Assembly (NCBI GenBank): GCA_964449115.1
Contig: CAYUXW010000006.1
Span: 1-64,000, forward strand
DNA from: UBA1783 sp964449115
GTDB lineage: Bacteria; Bacillota_I; Bacilli_A; Erysipelotrichales; Erysipelotrichaceae
Length of the DNA: 64,000 bases
Direction: 5' to 3'
This document shows, one piece after another, positions 55,390 to 62,443 of this stretch. How positions within the stretch are numbered: the stretch's first letter is position 1; each line of letters starts with the position of its first letter. The notes beneath the pieces were generated by a model, which saw only the letters and a program-made list of their open reading frames with translations, was not told the origin of the DNA and ran no database searches. Position numbers and translations under genes: made by a program.

Positions 55390-57891
55390 CTACATTAAAT
55401 ATTGTTTGGCTTTTTCGTTTAAATGTTTTAGTTCCAGCATAAACTCTCTACTGCTTCTTCTAATTGCTCCATCACCAAGCACCATATTTTGTACCGCAAA
55501 ATCCGAACTGACCACAATAATGTCGTATTTGTTTCTATTTTCATGAACCATTTTTTCGATATAAGAATCAGCTGTCTGATTAGCTTTGGTATAAACTATA
55601 TCTACCGTATCACTTTTTATTTTTCTAGATGTAACTTCATCTGTTTTATAGGCATCAAAGACCACAATGGTTTTAAAGTTTTTATAACCATTATAACTGG
55701 CTACATCATTTATGACTCTATCTCTTGCTGCATCAAAATTCAAAACAGCATAGTTATCACGGTATGAGTACATCAGATTATAACCATCCACTATCAATAG
55801 ATATGGTTTTTTTATTTTAGGGACAATTTTTGTTTTAGAAAAAGATTCACTATCATCAACCTTTTTTCTACTAATCATTTTCTTTTCTTTTTTATTTCTG
55901 CCACTTGCTGCCTCAACTACTCTCTTTAATTCTTCTTCAGTTATAGTGCTTCTGGTAGTTGCACTATAAGTTTTATCAAAATCAGTATCCTTTTGAGGTT
56001 TAATATGCAAATACTGTTCTACATAATCATAAGGCACATAGAAACCCGCGCCATGAGAAATAAATATTGAACCGGTTGGATTATCAATATCTGTTTCGCT
56101 GTCATATCCTATCTGCTTGACTATTTCATCCTGATCAAGACAGATGTCATAACCTTTTAAAGAAAGAATCACTTTTCCTGTCGCTGATGTCAGCGAAAGC
56201 AGTCTGTCCTGGTAATTTTGCATCTTTCTAATTGGGCCACTTCCGGCAATCAGCATCAAATCCTGATCTACCTGTTCAACTGTAAAAGAAGCGCCAACAG
56301 TTTCTAAATCATATAGTACCTTACTTAAATATTCACTTCTTACATTAATTCTAAAATCATAAAATGGTTCTAACAAAATGCTTTCAGCCATTTTTAACCC
56401 TTGTCTGACTGCTCGATATGTTGCTTCTCTAAAATCTCCGCCTTCAGTATGCTTGATGTGACCTCTACCATTAATCAAAGTGATTTTAATATCCGTAACA
56501 GCACTTCCTGTCAAAACACCTGGATGTTGTTTTTCCTTTAAGTGATTAAGAATCAGATTCTGCCAATTGGAAGATAAGACATCCGTCGAAACTTCACTTT
56601 CAAACTTTAAGCCTTCATCTCTATTTAAAGGTTCAAGCCTCAAATGTACTTCTGCATAATGCTTTAAAGGTTCAAAATGTCCATATCCATTGACCGGCTG
56701 GGCAATAGTTTCCTTAAATAAGACTGAACCCTTTTCTAGTTTAATCTTGATTCCTGTTCTTTCAAAAATTGTGCTTTCAACCACTTCTGTCTGAATTTTT
56801 CCCATTAAAGATAATCTTAATTCCTTTAATTGCTGATGATAGCTTATTTTTATTGCTGGATCTTCCTGCGACAGCATTTCTAGCTGTTTCAGCAGATAAT
56901 TGCTATCAGTATCTTCTGGATAAGAAACCTTATAAGTCATATAGGCATTTAAAGCTGGTTTTTTACTCTCTCCTATACCGATAACATCATAAGCCATCAC
57001 GGTGTTCAATCCCTTTAATCCAACTATCATTCCTGGTTTGGCACTTTGTACCAGTTCATATTTCTGTCCATTATAGACTCTTATCTGGTCAACTTTATCT
57101 TCCTGATTGATTTTATCCTTAACATTCAACTGGCCCCCAGTAACTTTGCAATAACAGATTCTTGTGCCATCATTTTCGTAATTAACTTTGAAAAACCTTA
57201 ATCCCAGCTCTTGGGGATAAATCTTTTTATCAGTATACTTGTTTAAACCTTCCAACAGTTTGTCAACACCCTCATCCTTTAAAGCTGAACCAAAATATAC
57301 TGGAAAAATAACTCTTTCAGAAATTTTTCTGGCAATAGTTTCTTGGGAAATTTTTCCGCTTTCCTCATATTCCAGTAAAGTCTTTTCACTGGCCAAAGCA
57401 ATATGTTCTATTAAATCTTCATCAGAAAAATCAAAACAGTTATCATCCAATTCCTTTTGAATTTCCTTTAACAGCTGTTCTTTGCTATTTAAAGAAATAT
57501 CCATCTTATTGACAAAGATAAAAGTTGGAATATTGTAATATTTCAACAGATTAAAAATCGTCAAACTATGCGATTGTACACCATCCAGCCCACTAATAAC
57601 TAAAATAGCTACATCAACAACCTGCAGGCTTCTTTCCATTTCACTGGAGAAATCATTATGCCCTGGAGTATCAACCAGATAAAAATGGGTATCCTTATAT
57701 TTAAAATTAGCCATTTTACTATAAATGGTGATTCCTCTTGCTTTTTCCATTTTGTCAAAATCCAAAAAGGCATCCTGATGATCAACTCTTCCCATCTTAC
57801 GAATAATCCCACCATGAAAAAGAAGACACTCATTAAGTGTCGTCTTTCCTGCATCAACATGGGCTAAAATGGCTAAGCTGATATTTTTCAT
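55390..57891 (-). CDS. EF-G/TetM-like translational GTPase fused to a YacP/Rae1-type NYN ribonuclease
   Basis: 833 aa. N-terminal GTPase: G1 AHVDAGKTT (residues 10-18), switch ARGITIYSK, G3 DTPGH, G4 NKMD, followed by EF-G domains II-V (RFFKVNYENDGTRICYCKVT; EPFYDFRINVRSEYLSKVL). TetM-type proteins have a YSPVSTPAD loop in domain IV; here the matching place reads HIKHTEGGDFR, so tetracycline displacement is unlikely. Residues about 695-833 form a complete NYN/PIN-like nuclease of the YacP/Rae1 type: LLIVDGYNLMYSY, VVFDAYKT, YTKANQTADSYIEKM and VSSDFAVQN...GAIRRSSREF. Rae1 of Bacillus cuts mRNA in the ribosomal A site, so a factor that binds ribosomes and cuts mRNA is a reasonable inference. 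The linker (about 640-695) is charged. Starts one base after the HAD-DeoC stop. Confidence 0.9.
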   Translation of the reverse strand: MKNISLAILAHVDAGKTTLNECLLFHGGIIRKMGRVDHQDAFLDFDKMEKARGITIYSKMANFKYKDTHFYLVDTPGHNDFSSEMERSLQVVDVAILVISGLDGVQSHSLTIFNLLKYYNIPTFIFVNKMDISLNSKEQLLKEIQKELDDNCFDFSDEDLIEHIALASEKTLLEYEESGKISQETIARKISERVIFPVYFGSALKDEGVDKLLEGLNKYTDKKIYPQELGLRFFKVNYENDGTRICYCKVTGGQLNVKDKINQEDKVDQIRVYNGQKYELVQSAKPGMIVGLKGLNTVMAYDVIGIGESKKPALNAYMTYKVSYPEDTDSNYLLKQLEMLSQEDPAIKISYHQQLKELRLSLMGKIQTEVVESTIFERTGIKIKLEKGSVLFKETIAQPVNGYGHFEPLKHYAEVHLRLEPLNRDEGLKFESEVSTDVLSSNWQNLILNHLKEKQHPGVLTGSAVTDIKITLINGRGHIKHTEGGDFREATYRAVRQGLKMAESILLEPFYDFRINVRSEYLSKVLYDLETVGASFTVEQVDQDLMLIAGSGPIRKMQNYQDRLLSLTSATGKVILSLKGYDICLDQDEIVKQIGYDSETDIDNPTGSIFISHGAGFYVPYDYVEQYLHIKPQKDTDFDKTYSATTRSTITEEELKRVVEAASGRNKKEKKMISRKKVDDSESFSKTKIVPKIKKPYLLIVDGYNLMYSYRDNYAVLNFDAARDRVINDVASYNGYKNFKTIVVFDAYKTDEVTSRKIKSDTVDIVYTKANQTADSYIEKMVHENRNKYDIIVVSSDFAVQNMVLGDGAIRRSSREFMLELKHLNEKAKQYLM

Positions 57892-57892
57892 C

Positions 57893-59221
57893 TTATTTTT
57901 TCTCTTTGAATTCCTGGATTATTTTATCCGCCATTCTTGTTCCTAATCTTTCTGCTCCAATTTCAATATATTTTAAAGCTGTTTCCAAACTTCTGATACC
58001 ACCAGCGGCTTTTACCTTAACTTCTCCATCAACTTCTCTCATCATCAATCTTAAGTCCTCGACAGTTGCTCCACCAGTACCAAAACCGGTGCTGGTTTTA
58101 ATGAAGTCAGGTTTTACCTCTTTAGCAATATGACATAGCTTTATTTTTTCTTCTTCAGTCAAATAACAGTTTTCAAATATAACTTTAACAATAATGTTGT
58201 TGTCACGACAAACTTTAACTATCTGCTGCATCTCGTCTTTGATGTAATCATAATTATGCTCTTTTACTTTGCCAATGTTGACAACATAATCGATTTCATC
58301 AACACCATCTTTAATTGCGTTAATAGTTTCCTGTACTTTTGTTTCTATTGTTGTCTGCCCAAGTGGAAAGGAAATTGCCGCTCCCACATGAACATCACTA
58401 TCTTTCAAGTATTCTTTACAGAATTTAACTGGATAAGAGTTAATCGCAATCATACGACAACCTAAATTATGAGCATCATCACAAAGCTTTTTGAAATCTT
58501 CTTCTGTCGCAAATGGCTGCAGATTGGTATGATCAAAATAACTTGCCAATTCTTTTTCTGTAATATAGGTGTTTTTAATCATTCTTTTAACTTCAAACAA
58601 ATCTTCTTTAATCATATCTATTTTTTCCATCAGCTCTTCTGTTGGAGGCACTATATCTATTATCATACAGGTCGTTGCTCCAGAAGCACGAGCTGCTTTG
58701 ATGCCATTGAATGAATCTTCTATAATTAAACATTTTTTAATATCACAGTTAATCAGTTCAGCTGCTTTCAAGAAAATGTCCGGTTCTGGTTTAGATTTTT
58801 CTACTTCACAGCCAGTTACTACATATTTAAAAGGATTTGAACCAAATTTAGTATTGTTGAAACACATCTCTACCCTTTTTCTTGATGAAGAAGTTGCCAG
58901 GGCATAAGGAATATTTTTTTCATTTAAATAATTGATAAGTTCAAATGCTCCTTTTTTCAAATCGATTTTTCCTTCTTCGTACCCTTTATCTAACAGGTAG
59001 TTAAACTGTTCTCTAAAATATAAAACGTCTTCTTTATTGCCAAAATATTCATGAAGAATCTTGTTTTCCACTTCGGGAACAACTCCCAATACCCTTACAA
59101 AAAGCTCGTGTGTAAATTTATGATTTAATTCATTGAATATTTTTTCAAATATTTTTTCAGAATAACGTTCTGAATCAAGAATAATCCCATCCATGTCAAA
59201 AATAATACCTTCAAACTTCAT
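57893..59221 (-). CDS. HAD phosphatase fused to deoxyribose-phosphate aldolase
   Basis: 442 aa. Residues 1-215 are a beta-phosphoglucomutase-like HAD domain: FDMDGIILDSE (nucleophile Asp9, Asp11), LATSSS, KSKPEPD and IEDSFNGIKAA. Residues about 220-442 are DeoC: AYFDHTNLQPFATEED, DEIDYVVNIG, then FIKTSTGFGTGGAT with the Schiff-base Lys and VKAAGGIRS with the second Lys. DeoC splits 2-deoxyribose-5-P to acetaldehyde and glyceraldehyde-3-P. The acetaldehyde could be used by AdhE. Both parts appear intact, so a two-step enzyme or a substrate-guard phosphatase is possible. RBS AGAGAGG upstream; one base from AAC(3) stop. Confidence 0.93.
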   Translation of the reverse strand: MKFEGIIFDMDGIILDSERYSEKIFEKIFNELNHKFTHELFVRVLGVVPEVENKILHEYFGNKEDVLYFREQFNYLLDKGYEEGKIDLKKGAFELINYLNEKNIPYALATSSSRKRVEMCFNNTKFGSNPFKYVVTGCEVEKSKPEPDIFLKAAELINCDIKKCLIIEDSFNGIKAARASGATTCMIIDIVPPTEELMEKIDMIKEDLFEVKRMIKNTYITEKELASYFDHTNLQPFATEEDFKKLCDDAHNLGCRMIAINSYPVKFCKEYLKDSDVHVGAAISFPLGQTTIETKVQETINAIKDGVDEIDYVVNIGKVKEHNYDYIKDEMQQIVKVCRDNNIIVKVIFENCYLTEEEKIKLCHIAKEVKPDFIKTSTGFGTGGATVEDLRLMMREVDGEVKVKAAGGIRSLETALKYIEIGAERLGTRMADKIIQEFKEKK

Positions 59222-59222
59222 T

Positions 59223-60029
59223 CTAATACCTCTCTTTCAAATAATCTCTTGTAAAATCTACCGCTTCAGAAAATCTGAATAAACGACATACTGCATTGCC
59301 TATTTTCCCAACTCGAACCATCTTTCTTTTTTCCATTTCTTTACCGATTTCAATAAACTCACTGCTATCTAATTCGATATCCAGATATTTTTTCCAGATT
59401 GTTTCACCTTTTCTCTTAACTGCTCCACCCTGTAAAATGATGTTTCTTCGTTCTGATAAATATTCACCTAAATGCATGCCTGTCGCTTTATCATAACCAA
59501 CACCAACAAGTAAAATATAGCTATCCTGTTTATCATATAGTTTTCCTAAAGGTGAATCCAAAGCAAGAGGAAAAGATAAAGGCTGATTGGACATCAGATA
59601 TTTAGCATCTTTACCATTAGCTATAAAACCACTGTTTGGATGGTAGGAATGGTAGGTTGATTTTCTAACTCTTAAATTATCTACAACAATACCCATCATA
59701 TGCTGTCCTGATGTATAGATATCATATCCTGGAGTATTTTCACGGATTTTATTCATCAACCTGATTTCAGCAGGTGGATTTTCCCAATATAACGGTTCGC
59801 TGTTATTAAAGTCCTGACTGGCCATAACTATAGTTCCATTTTCACCAACAGCTTTTAATAAAGCATCAACAAAAGAAGTTGGCCCACCAATAACATTTCC
59901 AACACTATTAAAAGATACATGTACTTCTAAACACATATCTTCTACAACTCCCAAATGCTGAAGTTGTCTTATCACTTCTTTTTCACTTAAGGCTACACTT
60001 ATAATCTCATCATTCTGGTAAGTATTCAT
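59223..60029 (-). CDS. AAC(3)-family aminoglycoside N-acetyltransferase-like protein
   Basis: 268 aa. Family blocks: LEVHVSFNSVGNVIGGPTSF, GTIVMASQDF, HPNSGFIANGKDAKYL, DSPLGKLYD and LLVGVGYDKATGMHLGEY. These match the AAC(3)/YokD family, which uses acetyl-CoA to modify aminoglycosides; chromosomal members of Firmicutes often have unknown natural substrates, so resistance is not assured. The gene overlaps the end of the thioredoxin-like gene by 20 bases and is followed one base after its stop by HAD-DeoC, so they are translated together. Confidence 0.88.
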   Translation of the reverse strand: MNTYQNDEIISVALSEKEVIRQLQHLGVVEDMCLEVHVSFNSVGNVIGGPTSFVDALLKAVGENGTIVMASQDFNNSEPLYWENPPAEIRLMNKIRENTPGYDIYTSGQHMMGIVVDNLRVRKSTYHSYHPNSGFIANGKDAKYLMSNQPLSFPLALDSPLGKLYDKQDSYILLVGVGYDKATGMHLGEYLSERRNIILQGGAVKRKGETIWKKYLDIELDSSEFIEIGKEMEKRKMVRVGKIGNAVCRLFRFSEAVDFTRDYLKERY

Positions 60030-60423
60030 ATTGTTTAAACCACTCTTCTAAAGTTTCTAATTTTAAAGAACCCTCTTTCATATCTATTGTTTTTCCATCC
60101 TTGATCAGATAGGTAGATGGTGTCATATTTAAACGATATAAGTAATCGTAAATCAATGTATTTAAAAACTCTTGCTGTTCTTTATTTAGAGTATCAACAT
60201 AGATAATCTCAATTTCATATTCACTGATCAGCTCTTGTAAAACTTTACGATATTCTGTACAACTTTCACAATTGCTGTTTCCAGCATAAAGTATAAAACT
60301 TTCTTTTTCTTCAAACATCTCTAAGATTTCCTGAGCTTTTTTTGTAGTTACCTCTCCTTTAGTAAACTTAAAACAGCCACCTAATAAAGTAAGAATTAAA
60401 AGCAGAAGCAAAATCTTTTTCAT
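60010..60423 (-). CDS. Thioredoxin-like lipoprotein with CESC motif
   Basis: 137 aa. Signal KKILLLLLILTLLGGC has a lipobox (LGGC). The fold is thioredoxin-like: FILYAGNSNCESCTEYRKVL holds CxxC, followed by IIYVDTLNKEQQ and MTPSTYLIKDG with the cis-proline (TP). It is probably an extracellular, membrane-anchored thiol oxidoreductase. It ends TGA TGA, inside the start of the AAC(3)-like gene. Confidence 0.85.
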   Translation of the reverse strand: MKKILLLLLILTLLGGCFKFTKGEVTTKKAQEILEMFEEKESFILYAGNSNCESCTEYRKVLQELISEYEIEIIYVDTLNKEQQEFLNTLIYDYLYRLNMTPSTYLIKDGKTIDMKEGSLKLETLEEWFKQYEYLPE

Positions 60424-60471
60424 CGAGACATCTCCCTTTTCAATATTATAGCATACATAATTTTATAGTCT

Positions 60472-61035
60472 TCAGTTTTCAATAATTAAAAGTCCTTCAA
60501 ATTCTTTATTATATTGATACTTTAATCTTTCTTTTTGTTTTTCAGTTAAAGGATCTTCAAAACCATTGTGACCTGAAACTGTTCCAACATGCACTTTATA
60601 TACTTCACCTTGTTTTATATATAAAACTGTTGGAAAAAGAAACGCAAACTCACCCTCTTTTAGACCTGTTTGATCATAATCACAAATTTCGCTAATCTGC
60701 TTCATCCCTTCAATATTTTCATTATTAATACTATTATTAAAATCCATATAATATATTGGCATATCGTTTTCAATCGATACTTCATTTAAAACTGGCACCA
60801 CACAATTACACCATGGGCAGTTTTCATAACCAAAATAGACAATGAAAGTTTCTTTATTGGCTATTTTTTCTAAAATTTCTTCTACTGTTATATCATAAAA
60901 CTGTTCACTGACTAACCCTTCATAGCCACTCATATCAGAAATAGTTCCTGTTGGTTTTACATATTCAATAAACTTTTCTTTTTGACAGCCACTTATTATC
61001 AATAACAGCAGTAACATAATCAATAATTTTTTCAT
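60472..61035 (-). CDS. Thioredoxin-like lipoprotein with CPWC motif
   Basis: 187 aa. Signal KKLLIMLLLLLIISGC with lipobox (ISGC). FIVYFGYENCPWCNCVVPVL has the CxxC active site plus a third Cys two residues later, then YYMDFNNSINNENIEG and FLFPTVLYIKQGEVYKVH with the cis-Pro. It is a paralogue-like partner of the 60010 gene, 48 bases upstream on the same strand. Likely function: disulfide exchange outside the cell. The stop is TGA, with an in-frame TAA three codons later. Confidence 0.85.
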   Translation of the reverse strand: MKKLLIMLLLLLIISGCQKEKFIEYVKPTGTISDMSGYEGLVSEQFYDITVEEILEKIANKETFIVYFGYENCPWCNCVVPVLNEVSIENDMPIYYMDFNNSINNENIEGMKQISEICDYDQTGLKEGEFAFLFPTVLYIKQGEVYKVHVGTVSGHNGFEDPLTEKQKERLKYQYNKEFEGLLIIEN

Positions 61036-61066
61036 GTTCTAATTTTACCACTTACTTTTCAAAAGA

Positions 61067-61103
61067 AAAAGTCTTCACTTTAATAATTATTGAAGACTTC
61101 TTT
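61067..61103 (-). terminator. Terminator after nagA
   Basis: AAGTCTTCA pairs with TGAAGACTT across an AT loop; TTTTTCTTTT follows on the minus strand. Confidence 0.8.
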
Positions 61104-61125
61104 TTCTTTTCCTTTAATCTTTAAC

Positions 61126-62304
61126 TTATCTTTGGTAATAGATTTTACCTTTGATAATTGTTTTTAAGACATTATAGTCTTTATCCATTAAGCAGAAATC
61201 ACTTCTTCTGCCTACTTCAATTTTACCACGATCAGTTATGCCTAAACACTTAGCCGGGTTTTCACCATACATCTTAGCAATTTCTATTTCATTTAAACCA
61301 ATGACATCTCTTGCTTTACGCATCATCTTATCCCAGGTATTATTACCACCTAAGATCATCCCTGTTTCTTTTACGGCGACTAGTCCATCTTTAACTAAGA
61401 TTTTGCCATAAAAATCATTATCATATTCGCCATCTTCTAAACCAGAGAAATTAAATTCATCAGTTATGCCATATATCTTATCTATTCCTTTAGTCTTAAC
61501 AGCTAATTTTACCCACTGCTTATTGACATGATACCCATCACAAATCATCTGAAAGGTAAGTCTATCCTCCAGTAAGCAACCTACAATCGCTCCATCTTTT
61601 CTATGATGCATTGCTTCAAAACCATTAAAGAAATGCGTTGTTGTATCTGCTCCCCAATCCGCAGCTTTTTTAACCAATTCACTATCACATAAGGTATAGC
61701 CAATTTCTACATGAACGCCTTGAGCAGTAATCCAGCGACACCACTCTTCTGCTCCCTTTAATTCCGGAGCCAGACACATAATCCCAATATCACTTAAATC
61801 ATTATCAACTAAAGCTAAAGTGTGCTCTTTGGAAGGAAGAACACATAAATTTGGATCTAGACAAGCACTTCTGTTAGGGTTTAAATAAGGCCCTTCAAAA
61901 TGTATCTTCATTGGATCAGCCCCTAAAGCTTGTTTTCTAGCTTTTCTTATCGCTCTTAAAGCTTCAACAGTATCTTCAACAGGTTGAACATTCAAGGTTG
62001 GAAAAACCGTTGTTACTCCATACTTTGGTAACTCTTTTAAAATGTAGTTGACATCTTCTAAACCATTAAAGTTTTCAGCATTTTCTGAATATTCGTTACG
62101 ATAAAAAGTTTTTCTAAAACCTCCATGCTGATGAGTTTCGATAAAACCCGCAAAAAGATAATTCCCCTTAGCATCAATTATCTTTTCAGAATTGACATTT
62201 TCAGTTAAGTTTTTGCCAATTTTCAAGATTTTCTCTTCATTATACTGTACATCAACATCATGAAATGCCCCATCAATAAATACTTTGGCATTTGTAATTA
62301 TCAT
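61126..62304 (-). CDS. nagA: N-acetylglucosamine-6-phosphate deacetylase
   Basis: 392 aa from ATG 62304 (AAGGGGTG upstream, whose GTG is a rival start). Amidohydrolase motifs: GFIETHQHGGFRKTF (metal HxH), HFEGPYLNP (Glu), HVEIGYTLCD, TTTHFFNGFEAMHHRKDGAI (His) and YGITDEFNFSGL with the catalytic Asp. It converts GlcNAc-6-P to GlcN-6-P. With NanE and PTS in this window it links amino-sugar uptake to glycolysis; NagB is not seen here. It is separated from the Trx operon by a terminator. Confidence 0.94.
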   Translation of the reverse strand: MIITNAKVFIDGAFHDVDVQYNEEKILKIGKNLTENVNSEKIIDAKGNYLFAGFIETHQHGGFRKTFYRNEYSENAENFNGLEDVNYILKELPKYGVTTVFPTLNVQPVEDTVEALRAIRKARKQALGADPMKIHFEGPYLNPNRSACLDPNLCVLPSKEHTLALVDNDLSDIGIMCLAPELKGAEEWCRWITAQGVHVEIGYTLCDSELVKKAADWGADTTTHFFNGFEAMHHRKDGAIVGCLLEDRLTFQMICDGYHVNKQWVKLAVKTKGIDKIYGITDEFNFSGLEDGEYDNDFYGKILVKDGLVAVKETGMILGGNNTWDKMMRKARDVIGLNEIEIAKMYGENPAKCLGITDRGKIEVGRRSDFCLMDKDYNVLKTIIKGKIYYQR

Positions 62305-62396
62305 AATATTCACCCCTTACCTCTTTATTCCGTTTAATCTATGATAACATTAATTTCAATTCTACAATAATTAAACCTTTGGGTTCAGATATAAAA

Positions 62397-62422
62397 AGAA
62401 GCGATTATTAATTCTCGCTTCT
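62397..62422 (-). terminator. Terminator after the EF-G-like gene
   Basis: AGAAGCGA (62397-62404) pairs with TCGCTTCT (62415-62422), followed on the minus strand by TTTTTATAT. Confidence 0.75.
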
Positions 62423-62443
62423 GTTTTACTTTAATAACTACGA

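Noticed and set aside
55390..57891. Calling the TetM-like gene a tetracycline-resistance determinant
   Set aside because: The YSPVST drug-displacing loop is absent and an NYN nuclease is fused; resistance is not supported by sequence.
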